A stretch of DNA of 54,878 bases from Actinomycetes bacterium (GTDB lineage Bacteria; Actinomycetota; Thermoleophilia; Gaiellales; Gaiellaceae), in NCBI GenBank assembly GCA_025964535.1, contig JAOPYX010000357.1:1-54878 (forward strand), written 5' to 3'. Made by a program: the position numbers and the translations under genes. Positions 36,202-44,371 of this stretch are shown here, one piece after another. Position 1 is the stretch's first letter. Every line of letters begins with the position of its first letter. The notes under the pieces were generated by a model. It was given only the letters and a program-made list of their open reading frames with translations. It searched no databases and was not told where the DNA came from.

Positions 36202-39006
36202 TTAGAGCGAGGCGCTGCTCCCTTCGCCGGAGCTCCGCAACAGGCGATGCGCAAGTTCGGTGCGCGAGCCGACCGAGAGCTTCTGGAAGATCTTGTGCAG
36301 GTGATACTCGACCGTCCTCACGCTGACGAAGAGCTGCTCTGCTATCGCCGGATTCGATGCGCCGTCGGCAACGAGCAGCGCGATGCGTTGTTCGTGCGGA
36401 GTCAAGGCATCGAGCACGGCGCCCTTGTGCTCCGGTGCGCGACCGCCGGTCGCTACCAGCTCGAGTTGCGCACGACCGGCGAACGCGTCAGCACCCATCC
36501 CTCGCAGCATCTCGTACGCCACCGTCAGTTGCGCCCGTGCGTCCGACCGGCGCCGGCGCCTGCGCAACCATTCTCCGTACATGAGTCTCGCGCGGGCGAG
36601 CTGCGGCCGGGCGCGGCAATGCTTCAGGTGCTCGATCGCCGACTCGTACAAGGCTTCCGCTGCGACCGGCTCAGCCAAGAGAGCGCGCGAACGAGCAAGC
36701 ATTCCGTTTGACCATTCCGTCCCGCTCGCCAACGCAGCTTCCTCGAAACGTCCTAGCGCCGTAGCCGCCAGATCGAGGTCGCGGCTCCGGGCGGCGGCTT
36801 CGATGAGCTCCGGTAGAGCAAAGGCGGTGACGAAGCAGCCAGTCTCTTCACACGCGGCGCGAGCGGCTGTCATCGCGGCGTCATAGTGGCCAAGGCCGTT
36901 CTCGAGAACAGCAAGCGCATGTTGCGCGAAGCCGAGCTCGGCGCCCTGGCCGCGCGCTGTCGCATCGCCGATCGCGCCGCGCGCGATTCGCCGCGCGCGC
37001 TTGTCGCGTCCACACCATGCGGCGGCGAGCAGTTGGCCCAACCGTGTGCGATCTCCGACTCCGAGATCGCCTTCCGCGGCTGCGATCTCGGCGGCGTGTC
37101 GCACGTCCACCGTTGCCATGTCGAACCGGCCGACGAGGATCTCGTACACGCTGCCGCGATAGTTGAGTGCCGACGCCAGGGTTCCCGGTCCCACTCGACC
37201 CGCGACGTCGACGCGGCGTGTCACGAGATCGTAGAGAGCCTCGTCATCGAGAAGCTCTATGGCTGCGTCGCAGCCGAACCCGAGCAGACGTGGGGTGGAG
37301 GACTCGCGGAGCATCTTCAACGCGCGCCGGAGGAGCGGTGCTGCTGCGGCGTGGCCCTCGAGCACGAGCGTGGCAAACCCATCGAGGAGAAGGTCGGAAG
37401 CGGTTATCCCCGCCGCAGGATCTCTTGTTCGTTCCCGCGCCGCCTTCGCGGTCCAGATCACGCTGTAATTCCTTCCGAGCGTCCCGGCGTGGATTGCCGC
37501 GTTCAGGGCTTCGAGGTACGTCTCACCGGCTTGCTGCAGATCGACTTGCTCGAGTGCCCGGGCAACCGCGAGCAACGAGCGGGCGCCGTCTCGATTGCGA
37601 TCGAGCTCGACGTCGATCACGGCACGCAGGCGTTGCAGATGCACGCCCTCGGGTTGGGCAGCAACGTCGGGGCCTAGACGGTCGAGCACGATAGACGCTC
37701 TCAATGGTGCTCCGGCGGCGAGCTCGGCCTCGGCCGCGGCAACCGTGCGCGTCAGATGGCCCACGTCATTGGGCGTCAGCTCCGCCGAGCGCTCCAGCAA
37801 GGCCGCGGCGGCGCTGAACGCACCGCGGGTACTCGCAGCTTTGGCGGCCTGCTCCAATTCGTCGGCGACGTCCGCGTCCGGCCCGAGCGATGCCGCCGCA
37901 CGATGCATGGTGCCCTGATCACCGTTGAGCGAGGAACGCGTCACAGCTGCCAGAGCGCTGTGGACGCGGCGGCGGTCGTGCCCGGGGGACATCCTGTAGA
38001 CCGCCGTGCCCATGAACGAATAGCGGAATCGCACGTTCTCGCCGACTTCGACGATGCCGGCCGATTCGGCGGGGTCGAGCGCGGTTCTCTCGAGACCGAG
38101 GTCTTCGGCTGCGCTCCAGAGGATGTCATTGCTTGCACCAGGCTCGGCGGCAACAAGCAACAACATCAGCCTCGTGGCCGGTGGAAGAGCGGCGACACGT
38201 CGCATGAGCCGTTGCTCGAGGCGCGGCCCCAGTGGGAGATGCGCCGGCAAGGGCACACGCCCGGCCAGCTCATGGGGCGTAAGCGCGCCCGCCAGGTCGA
38301 GTAGTGCGAGCGGGTTGCCGTTCAGCTCGGCGAGCAGCTGAGCACGAACCTGCTCGTTCAGGTGCTCGGGCGTGGCCGCGTCGAGGAGAACCCGGGCGTC
38401 GTCGTCGGGCAGCGGAGGAACGTGCAGCTCCGGTATGCCTTCGAACGGCTGACCCTCGAGTGTGTCGGCGGCCACGAGGAGTGCGACGCCTTCGTCGCTG
38501 AGCCTGCGGCTGACGAAGCCCAGGATCTGGGCGGTCTCTCGATCGAGTGCGTGCGCGTCGTCGATCAGGCACAAGAGCGGCCGTGCCGGACCGCGACCTG
38601 CGAAGACTGCGAGCAACGCTGCACCGAACGAAATGAGACTCGGCGCTGCAGCCCCCGTGTCGGAGATCGCGTTCAGGGCTTCGCGCGCCGGCTGAGCGAG
38701 ATCCATCGTCTCTTCCTGTAGCTGCGTGAGCAGGTCATGAAGGCCGGCGAAAGAGAGCTCTCTCTCGGGCTCATGCCCGGCGATAGCAGCGACGGTCATT
38801 CCGGTTGCCCTCTCCGCCGCGTACTCGAGGAGGGCGGTCTTGCCTATGCCGGGCTCGCCGCAGAGCGCCAGTGCACCGCTTCTTCCGTCACGCGCGGACT
38901 CCAACAGCCGATCGATGGCCGCGCATTCGGAGAGCCGACCGACGAGCCGCGGGCGGCGCGTAGCCGATCTTGATCCACGGCTATCCGCGGCGATGCTTGA
39001 ACCCAT
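36202..39006 (-). CDS. Giant LuxR-family (LAL-type) regulator, intact ATPase
   Basis: This 934-aa regulator has Walker A GEPGIGKT (50-57), Walker B-like PLLCLIDDAHALDRETAQ, a helical TPR-like middle and a C-terminal LuxR helix-turn-helix (LTPHEQRIALLVADGASNPA, FVSVRTVEYHLHKIFQKLS). It is the closest paralogue of the 926-aa protein at 27516. GGAGG lies 4 bp before the ATG at 39006. It diverges from the secreted-protein and sortase cassette across a 497-bp region holding GGTGA/TCACC sites, so it is the leading candidate to control that cassette. Confidence 0.9.
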   Translation of the reverse strand: MGSSIAADSRGSRSATRRPRLVGRLSECAAIDRLLESARDGRSGALALCGEPGIGKTALLEYAAERATGMTVAAIAGHEPERELSFAGLHDLLTQLQEETMDLAQPAREALNAISDTGAAAPSLISFGAALLAVFAGRGPARPLLCLIDDAHALDRETAQILGFVSRRLSDEGVALLVAADTLEGQPFEGIPELHVPPLPDDDARVLLDAATPEHLNEQVRAQLLAELNGNPLALLDLAGALTPHELAGRVPLPAHLPLGPRLEQRLMRRVAALPPATRLMLLLVAAEPGASNDILWSAAEDLGLERTALDPAESAGIVEVGENVRFRYSFMGTAVYRMSPGHDRRRVHSALAAVTRSSLNGDQGTMHRAAASLGPDADVADELEQAAKAASTRGAFSAAAALLERSAELTPNDVGHLTRTVAAAEAELAAGAPLRASIVLDRLGPDVAAQPEGVHLQRLRAVIDVELDRNRDGARSLLAVARALEQVDLQQAGETYLEALNAAIHAGTLGRNYSVIWTAKAARERTRDPAAGITASDLLLDGFATLVLEGHAAAAPLLRRALKMLRESSTPRLLGFGCDAAIELLDDEALYDLVTRRVDVAGRVGPGTLASALNYRGSVYEILVGRFDMATVDVRHAAEIAAAEGDLGVGDRTRLGQLLAAAWCGRDKRARRIARGAIGDATARGQGAELGFAQHALAVLENGLGHYDAAMTAARAACEETGCFVTAFALPELIEAAARSRDLDLAATALGRFEEAALASGTEWSNGMLARSRALLAEPVAAEALYESAIEHLKHCRARPQLARARLMYGEWLRRRRRRSDARAQLTVAYEMLRGMGADAFAGRAQLELVATGGRAPEHKGAVLDALTPHEQRIALLVADGASNPAIAEQLFVSVRTVEYHLHKIFQKLSVGSRTELAHRLLRSSGEGSSASL

Positions 39007-39503
39007 GACACCTCCACCATTCCCATTAGTCCGAGAACGACGCGAGTGCGGTTGCGGAGACAAGTCGTGCGGCGTGCAGTCGTTCGCGGATAAGCATCGG
39101 TCAACGGCTTCATGCGGTGCAAGGGCTGTGGGCACGCGCGCGTTGCCAGGCGCTTCACTGGGAAGCCGAACTGCGCGAGAAGAGTGGTTACGGTCGGCGG
39201 ATGACCATGCCTGCAAGTGTCTTCCCCGTGCATTCTCGCGCGTTCGGCCGTCGCGTCGACCGCGCACTCTCATGACGTCGCTCGTCGTTGCGCACACGGG
39301 TCGAACCGCTGCCGGCATCTCAGTGAACATGCGCACCGCCGCGGCCTGACGCGATCTTCCTGAGGCACATCTCGAGCCCGGCTGAGTTCACCCCGCCCGG
39401 GTGAGCCAGGCTCACCTGCTCCGTTTCTAGCCTCGTGACTTCCCAAGGGAGTTGACGCCGTGGCGAAAACGTCCGGGCACTCCGACGAATGGAGAGGAGT
39501 CAT
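39007..39503. other. 497-bp divergent intergenic region of the surface cassette
   Basis: No gene is supported here. It separates the LuxR regulator from the Thr-rich secreted gene. Near its right end are three TCACC/GGTGA half-sites at 39388, 39400 and 39412, each 12 bp apart, described as a separate element. An A/T-poor stretch holds the rest. The divergent promoters must lie here, but no clear -35/-10 pair was found. Confidence 0.5.
39388..39423. promoter_or_regulatory. Triple GGTGA/TCACC operator-like element before the secreted cassette
   Basis: Half-sites occur at 39388-39392 (TCACC), 39400-39404 (GGTGA) and 39412-39416 (TCACC), each 12 bp apart. GGTGAGCC(A)GGCTCACC at 39400-39416 is a perfect 8-bp palindrome. 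The 24 bases 39400-39423 recur with 20/24 identity at 43508-43531, including TCACCTGCTCCG. The element lies 81-116 bp before the Thr-rich gene start. Confidence 0.6.
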
Positions 39504-40019
39504 ATGAAACCGATCGCTACGGGGGTGCTCTGTTTGCTCCTCGCCGGCGTCGGGATGTACGCGGCGACTGCCGTCGCGTCGCACGCCAGTCCGGCCGTCG
39601 TCACCACGCCGACGCCGCCGAACATCGTGCCGCCCACACCTCCGGGCAGTTGCAACTGCACGACTTCGCCGTGTGTCTGCACGGTCCCGACGACGACGAC
39701 TACACCGACGACGACGGCGGTCACGACGACGGTGCCGGTCACGACGGTGACCACGACGGTGGCCGTGACGACCTCGGCTGCGCCGACTCCCGCCGCGACG
39801 ACTCCCGCCGCGACGACCGCATCGGTGGCCGCGACAACCGCGGTGATAACCACGGCACCGACCACGACGGCTGCCACAACGACGGCGCCCACGACGACCG
39901 CTGCGCCGACCACCACGACGGCCCCGACGGGAGGGGTCAAGGGCGCCACGGCTACGACGCCGTCCGCTCCGACGAAGCCCGCAGCGGTAGCTCCCAAACA
40001 GCTGACCTTCACCCCGTGA
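39504..40019 (+). CDS. Secreted Thr-rich low-complexity protein
   Basis: This 171-aa exported protein starts MKPIATGVLCLLLAGVGMYA, a signal peptide with cleavage probably near ASHA. After a short CNCTTSPCVC cysteine cluster comes a long Thr/Pro/Ala-rich region (PTTTTTPTTT, TAPTTTAAPTTTTAPTG), likely O-glycosylated or cell-wall-associated. No LPXTG, no TM anchor. GGAGAGGAG is upstream. It is the first gene of the cassette that ends with a sortase. The internal repetitive DNA gives a false open frame rich in Asp/His in another register. Confidence 0.75.
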   Translation: MKPIATGVLCLLLAGVGMYAATAVASHASPAVVTTPTPPNIVPPTPPGSCNCTTSPCVCTVPTTTTTPTTTAVTTTVPVTTVTTTVAVTTSAAPTPAATTPAATTASVAATTAVITTAPTTTAATTTAPTTTAAPTTTTAPTGGVKGATATTPSAPTKPAAVAPKQLTFTP

Positions 40020-40156
40020 CCTCGTCCCGCGACAGAGGAGGTGCCATCACCCGCAACGCAGGCAGAGCAGGCGGTACGCAGAGCCCAGAGGTCCACTCGG
40101 CAACGCCGCATACGAGCACGTCAACCGAACAACCGCGAACACAAGGAGCATCTCAC

Positions 40157-40891
40157 TTGCATCTCAACCGCAGGATCAGCGTGTTGCTGGCCGCGTTCGC
40201 CCTCAGCGTCGGGCTGGGTACGGCTGCTGCCTATGCCGACAACGGCAACAACGGCGGCACCGAGACCACGACGAAGGACAGCAACAATCCGGCCAACCAG
40301 ACCTCCAATCCGTCGCAGACCGGTACGGGCGGCAACTCGACCGGGACCCAGACGGGTTCTGCGAGCGGCGGCACTAACTCGTCATCGCAGAACGTGTCGA
40401 TGTCGCAGTGCAGCTCGAGCGTCGCGGCCGTTCTGATCGCCCCGACGGGCGGCAACGGCGGCAACGGCGCAGCAGGCACGGCGACCTCCGGTGCCGGCGG
40501 TGCCGGCGGTGCAGGCGGTGCCGGCGGTGCCGGCGGCGCACAGACCGGCGATCAGTCCGCGAACGGCGGCGCCGGTACGACGACCGCTTCCGGCGGAGCC
40601 GGTGGCTCCACCGACGAGCAGACCGCAGGTCGCGGCGGCTCGGGCGGCGAGGGTGGCGACGGCGGCAACTCGAAGGCCGTCGGCATCGGTGGGGATGGCG
40701 GCAACGGCGGCAGCGCCGCTACGAGGATCGAGGGCGACATCACGAACACCTCGATCTCGAACAACAGCGCGGACATCGACCAGTCGAACCATCAGTCGAT
40801 CCTCGCCGTGAACGTGCAGCTGCTCAAGCAGGAAAGCAGCCTCGAGCAGTGGCTGAAGAACAACCCGGAGAACTCGAGCAACGGGAGCTAG
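40157..40891 (+). CDS. Secreted Gly/Asn-rich PGRS-like protein
   Basis: The product is about 244 aa with a TTG start. AAGGAG lies 8 bp upstream. The signal peptide is HLNRRISVLLAAFALSVGLG with likely cleavage after AYA. A Thr/Asn/Ser/Gly region is followed by GGNGG-type and AGGAGG-type repeats resembling mycobacterial PGRS proteins, then a non-repetitive C-terminal end (ITNTSISNNSADIDQSNHQS, LLKQESSLEQWLKNNPE). It is probably displayed or released outside the cell. A strong rho-independent terminator follows. Confidence 0.7.
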   Translation: MHLNRRISVLLAAFALSVGLGTAAAYADNGNNGGTETTTKDSNNPANQTSNPSQTGTGGNSTGTQTGSASGGTNSSSQNVSMSQCSSSVAAVLIAPTGGNGGNGAAGTATSGAGGAGGAGGAGGAGGAQTGDQSANGGAGTTTASGGAGGSTDEQTAGRGGSGGEGGDGGNSKAVGIGGDGGNGGSAATRIEGDITNTSISNNSADIDQSNHQSILAVNVQLLKQESSLEQWLKNNPENSSNGS

Positions 40892-40939
40892 CTCTCCGTC
40901 TCTCCCTAGCCCACGAGGGATCTCGTCGTAGGGCCGGTT

Positions 40940-40969
40940 CGGGGCGCACCGTGAAGCGCCCCGCCTTTT
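40940..40969 (+). terminator. Rho-independent terminator after the Gly-rich gene
   Basis: CGGGGCGC (40940-40947) pairs perfectly with GCGCCCCG (40956-40963) over an 8-nt loop, followed by CCTTTTCTT. This is the clearest intrinsic terminator of the window. The next gene therefore needs its own promoter or read-through. Confidence 0.85.
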
Positions 40970-41021
40970 CTTGCCATAGCCAGCGGTAACCAGTCGTCCT
41001 CCAGGAGGAGGAAGGAGAAGG

Positions 41022-42224
41022 ATGAAAGGGACGCTCAAGACACTGCTCGCGGTCGCGGGCGTCGCGATGCTCGGGGTGTTGGCGAGTGTTGCGGTTGCAG
41101 GAATGAGCACGACGGCGAGGGCGACGGATTCCACGACGGCGACCACGACCTCCGCGGACCCGACGACCACGCCAGGAACGACGACCGCGCCGGCCACCAC
41201 GACGATGGCCGCGACGACCGACCCGGCGACGACGACGGCGCCGACGACGACCACCGCCGATCCGGTGACGACCGCCACGCCGACGACGACTACCGCACCG
41301 ACCACGAATAGTGGTGTCTCGCAGTCGACGCCTCAGACAAACGCCTCTCCTCCAGCCGATCCCGGAGGGACGACCACGGCCAAGACCGACACGCAGCCGT
41401 GCCAGACGCCGACGAACCCGGGAGTCACGTGCGGCAACAACGCCGCAACGCAGCTCGCGGTGGTCACACAGAACTGTAAGAGCGACGCAACCATTTCCAC
41501 GGGCGGCCTGTCGATCCAGATTCTGAATCCGGACGGCAGCGTTGCGAAGAACGTCGCCATCGACAACAAGTCGATCTGTCTCAACTACGCGCAGATCACA
41601 CAGATCGTTCAGCAGATCTGCATCAACTGCACGCTCGTCGTACAGAACTACTACAGCACGACGAACACGACGAACAATCAGACGGTCGTGAACGGGTGGA
41701 CGGGGCCCCACTACGTGGGCTACTGCATGCCCGCCGATCACCCGCGCCAGCGCGGTGACGGAACCGTCGGGTGGCTCGTCTTCATCGAGGACGGACAGCC
41801 TGGCTGGGATCCGGTGTACAAGGGTGCGACGCGCGCCCCGTTCGATCCTGTGGCCGGTTACACCTGCCCCGGCACTGCGAGCGCGCCGGTCCCGAACACG
41901 TTCACGCTGACGGTTCCAGCAGCTTTCATCGGGCAGTACATCAACCTCTGTCTGCAGCCCGCTGACCCGACTGCGAAGCCAGTCTGCCACTCGGTACAGA
42001 TCGACGGCTCGTCCAAGCTCACCATCCCCGTTCGTTCGAACATCACGGCGAGCGTCACCCGCACGCCGAAGTCGAAGCTCGTCTCCCGAGCGAACACGAA
42101 CGCGGGAGCGGGCCTCCTGCTCCCCAAGGCGAAGAAGCGATGCTTCGTGAACACGAAGACGCACAAGAAGCAGTGCGTAAATGCAAAGCAGGCAAAGCAA
42201 CCCATAAAGGGGAAGGCGAAATGA
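41022..42224 (+). CDS. Secreted protein with Thr-rich N-terminus and Cys-containing C-terminal domain
   Basis: This 400-aa exported protein has a signal peptide at residues 1 to about 27 (MKGTLKTLLAVAGVAMLGVL), a Thr/Ala repeat of about 75 residues, then a folded region of about 280 residues with paired cysteines (QPCQTP, VTCGNN, TQNCKSD, QQICINCTLVVQNYY). An HYVGYCMPADHPRQRGDG segment is distinctive. The tail is basic (KKRCFVNTKTHKKQCVN). I know no family. AGGAGGAAGGAGAAGG precedes the ATG. The next gene overlaps its stop by 4 bp. Confidence 0.7.
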   Translation: MKGTLKTLLAVAGVAMLGVLASVAVAGMSTTARATDSTTATTTSADPTTTPGTTTAPATTTMAATTDPATTTAPTTTTADPVTTATPTTTTAPTTNSGVSQSTPQTNASPPADPGGTTTAKTDTQPCQTPTNPGVTCGNNAATQLAVVTQNCKSDATISTGGLSIQILNPDGSVAKNVAIDNKSICLNYAQITQIVQQICINCTLVVQNYYSTTNTTNNQTVVNGWTGPHYVGYCMPADHPRQRGDGTVGWLVFIEDGQPGWDPVYKGATRAPFDPVAGYTCPGTASAPVPNTFTLTVPAAFIGQYINLCLQPADPTAKPVCHSVQIDGSSKLTIPVRSNITASVTRTPKSKLVSRANTNAGAGLLLPKAKKRCFVNTKTHKKQCVNAKQAKQPIKGKAK

Positions 42225-42535
42225 AGGGTCCGGTCGTAGCGCTCGTCGCGGGCATTGCGATCGGCTCCACGGGCGTCGCCGGCGCAACGCTGAGCGGTCG
42301 TCTGGGGAACTCGATCGTGGGTTATCAGCTGAAGCCCGGCGTTGCGTACGGCTACGGCGCGTTCACGTGCACGACGTACGACGCCACGACAACCGTCGAC
42401 CGGACCCTGGTGTGTCTCCGGAACGACCTCAAGGGCCTGACGCTCGCCTTCAACTCGAAGCAGGTCGTCGGCGCTCGCGTCAATCCGGTGACCCACAAGG
42501 TGGCGAAGGTCGTGTTCAGGTTGCCGAACCGGTAG
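42221..42535 (+). CDS. Small secreted protein (104 aa)
   Basis: This 104-aa protein has a signal-like N-terminus MKGPVVALVAGIAIGSTGVA, then a small beta-rich region with two cysteines (FTCTTYDA and LVCLRNDL) that could form a disulfide, and a basic C-terminus ending VFRLPNR. The ATG overlaps the stop of the previous gene by 4 bp, and the sortase gene follows after 10 bp. It may be a partner or substrate of the sortase, but no sorting signal is visible. Confidence 0.7.
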   Translation: MKGPVVALVAGIAIGSTGVAGATLSGRLGNSIVGYQLKPGVAYGYGAFTCTTYDATTTVDRTLVCLRNDLKGLTLAFNSKQVVGARVNPVTHKVAKVVFRLPNR

Positions 42536-42545
42536 GAGCAAACCG

Positions 42546-43061
42546 ATGACGCGTTGCCATGTGGCCAGCATCGCAATCCGGGTGTGCGCCGTCGCATCCG
42601 TCACCGTCGCCGTCGTCGCCGTTCAACCGGCGGCGGCGGCGACGACCCGAACCATCGGGCGCATCGTCATCCCGGCGATTCGCCTGGATGCAACGTTCGC
42701 GAACGGGGCCTCGCCGAAGGACACGGCCTTCGGCCCGTCCCATTATCCGTCGACGGCGATGCCGGGACACAGGCGGACGGTTGCCATCGCGGGTCATCGG
42801 GTCACGCACACGCATCCGTTTCTCCATCTCGGCGAGTTGCGCCGCGGCGACCGAATCGAGATCCGCTTCGGGCGCGCGCCGGTGTTCCTCGAGAGGGCGT
42901 GTTATCAAGTGCGGCGTACGGCTGTGGTGAGCCCGAACGACGTCGGGGTCATCCGCGATCTCGGTTACGACCGGCTGGTGCTGACGACATGCACCCCGCC
43001 CGGGTTTTCGACGTATCGCCTCGTGGTCACCGCGCGCCGCATCACCTGCCGGACGGCATAG
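42546..43061 (+). CDS. Sortase-family transpeptidase
   Basis: This exported cysteine transpeptidase is 171 aa. The signal or anchor segment is about 8-32. The catalytic triad is H84 in IAGHRVTHTHPF, C149 in LVLTTCTPPG and R158 in STYRLVV, matching sortases of the class D/E/F kind. It normally joins surface proteins to the cell wall or to each other after cleaving a sorting motif. AGGAG precedes the ATG and it closes the secreted cassette. No gene in this window shows an LPXTG/LAXTG plus TM and basic tail, so its substrate is either unconventional or encoded elsewhere. Confidence 0.85.
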   Translation: MTRCHVASIAIRVCAVASVTVAVVAVQPAAAATTRTIGRIVIPAIRLDATFANGASPKDTAFGPSHYPSTAMPGHRRTVAIAGHRVTHTHPFLHLGELRRGDRIEIRFGRAPVFLERACYQVRRTAVVSPNDVGVIRDLGYDRLVLTTCTPPGFSTYRLVVTARRITCRTA

Positions 43062-43082
43062 GAAGAACGAACCGTCCGAACG

Positions 43083-43484
43083 TCAGATCGTCGTGAGGAC
43101 GCCGCCGGTGAGGGCGGTGTCGACCGCTTCCTCGAGCTCCAGCGGATCGAACGGCTTGGCTACGAAGCCGACGGCGCCGATATCCGCCGCGCGCGCCCGG
43201 CCCATCTCGGTCGTGCCGGTCACGAAGATGAAGGGGATCGACGCGGTCAAGGGATTCGCAGCCAACCTGCGCGCGACTTCCCAGCCATCGACGCTGGGCA
43301 TGTCGACGTCGAGCAAGACGAGGTCGGGCTGCATGAAGGAAACGAGCTCTTCCGCGTGAGCCGAGTCGCCGGTGGTGAAAACGATGGCACCCGCCAGTCC
43401 GAGCACGAGCTCGAAGAGCTTGCGCAGGTCGTCGTCGTCGTCGACGACGACGATGACACGCCCGGCAAGGTGCGGGTTGGCCAT
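43083..43484 (-). CDS. Stand-alone CheY-like response regulator
   Basis: This 133-aa receiver domain has no output domain. The acidic pocket is DDDDD (15-19); the phosphorylation site is D59 in LLDVDMP; T89 in FVTG and K110 in VAKPF complete the family signature. The ATG at 43484 gives a normal N-terminus (MANPHLAGRVIVVVDD). GGAG lies about 9 bp upstream. No histidine kinase is adjacent, so it depends on a partner elsewhere. It is downstream of the collagen-like gene on the same strand, with a GGTGA/TCACC element in the 68-bp gap. Confidence 0.9.
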   Translation of the reverse strand: MANPHLAGRVIVVVDDDDDLRKLFELVLGLAGAIVFTTGDSAHAEELVSFMQPDLVLLDVDMPSVDGWEVARRLAANPLTASIPFIFVTGTTEMGRARAADIGAVGFVAKPFDPLELEEAVDTALTGGVLTTI

Positions 43485-43507
43485 GCCCCGATGCTCCAAG
43501 ACAGCAG

Positions 43508-43531
43508 GGTGATGCCGACTCACCTGCTCCG
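43508..43531. promoter_or_regulatory. Second copy of the 24-bp GGTGA/TCACC element
   Basis: The 24 bases match 39400-39423 at 20 positions: GGTGA-N7-TCACC followed by TGCTCCG. An extra GGTGA half-site is at 43540-43544. It lies 24-47 bp upstream of the response regulator start. This shared element suggests one regulator acts on both the secreted cassette and the response regulator. Confidence 0.55.
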
Positions 43532-43552
43532 GACGGTTGGGTGAGTGAGTCG

Positions 43553-44164
43553 TCAGCGGCGGCAGCGCTGAAGCCGTAGTGCGAGTGCAGCCTTCCCCAC
43601 ATGGTGCGCACGATGCACCGGGGGGATGCGGAGGCAGCGAGCCTTGGCGGCCGCGGCCGCCGAGACCGCCACATTCGCCGTGTCCACCGTCGTCGCCGAC
43701 CCCTGAGCGCCGTCACACGTGAGCTTCACCTGATGGAGGCCTGCGGACGGATACGTGTGCGTGATCGTTCCGGTCGAGCTCGAAAGCGCGGCTGACGTTC
43801 CGTCGCCGAAGTCGACTTTTCCCGAACCGGGCGCGCAGGAGGCCTGGACGCGGGTAACGCCCTGTGACTGGCTCACCTGGAGCGAGCCTCCGGACGCGAC
43901 GAGGGACGATGCCACCGACCCCGACGTTCCGACCGACACCGCCGAGCTACCGGGTGCGCCTGCCGCGCCGGCTGCTCCGACGGCGATCGAGACACCCGCT
44001 GCGCCGGGTTGCCCCGGCTGTCCGGGCTGTCCCGGTTGCCCGGGCTGTCCTGGTTGTCCATCCTGCGGGGCAGCGATCGCGCCGGCGGCCATGGAGGCCG
44101 AGGCGAGGAGCGAAGCGGCGAGCAGCCCGACGCCACCCGGTCTCGATGCTCGGCGACCGTTCAT
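43553..44164 (-). CDS. Secreted protein with collagen-like GQP repeats and PKD-like domain
   Basis: This 203-aa exported protein has a signal peptide (LLAASLLASASMAAGAIAA), followed by six Gly-Gln-Pro triplets at residues 36-53, a short collagen-like block. The second half has a PKD/Ig-like beta domain (VDFGDGTSAALSSSTG, THTYPSAGLHQVKLTCDG), typical of surface adhesion modules, and a basic His/Arg-rich tail. The triplet block is encoded by tandem 9-bp repeats at 44003-44059. It shares the locus with the sortase cassette and may be displayed on the surface. Confidence 0.72.
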   Translation of the reverse strand: MNGRRASRPGGVGLLAASLLASASMAAGAIAAPQDGQPGQPGQPGQPGQPGQPGAAGVSIAVGAAGAAGAPGSSAVSVGTSGSVASSLVASGGSLQVSQSQGVTRVQASCAPGSGKVDFGDGTSAALSSSTGTITHTYPSAGLHQVKLTCDGAQGSATTVDTANVAVSAAAAAKARCLRIPPVHRAHHVGKAALALRLQRCRR

Positions 44165-44254
44165 ACGTTGCAGGTTCCTGGGCCGAAGGACGATCCGTCG
44201 TCACCCCTGACGAATGACCGGGGCCTACTTCCCTCGCGGCGCCCGTTGGTGAAC

Positions 44255-44289
44255 GTGAGGCCCGGGGGCGCCTCACACCGCGGGGGTGA
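44255..44289. promoter_or_regulatory. Inverted-repeat cluster upstream of the collagen-like gene
   Basis: GTGAGGC (44255-44261) pairs perfectly with GCCTCAC (44270-44276). TCAC (44273-44276) and GGTGA (44285-44289) are again 12 bp apart by start, as in the element at 39388-39416. This region feeds both the collagen-like gene (minus) and the rightward small gene. It probably belongs to the same regulatory family of sites. Confidence 0.4.
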
Positions 44290-44371
44290 CGACGTGCCAC
44301 CCGCGTAGGTTGAAGCATCGACCTCAGCACGGACACATACACAATCGAACGATCGCCCGCAGGAGCCAGCC

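Noticed and set aside
42100-42130. LLPKA near the end of the Thr-rich/Cys protein as an LPXTG-like sorting signal
   Set aside because: There is no glycine at the expected place and no following hydrophobic segment, so it does not fit the sorting-signal architecture.
44003-44059. Short tandem 9-bp repeats that could suggest a CRISPR or minisatellite
   Set aside because: They are in frame and encode the Gly-Gln-Pro block of a secreted protein; there are no spacers or cas genes.
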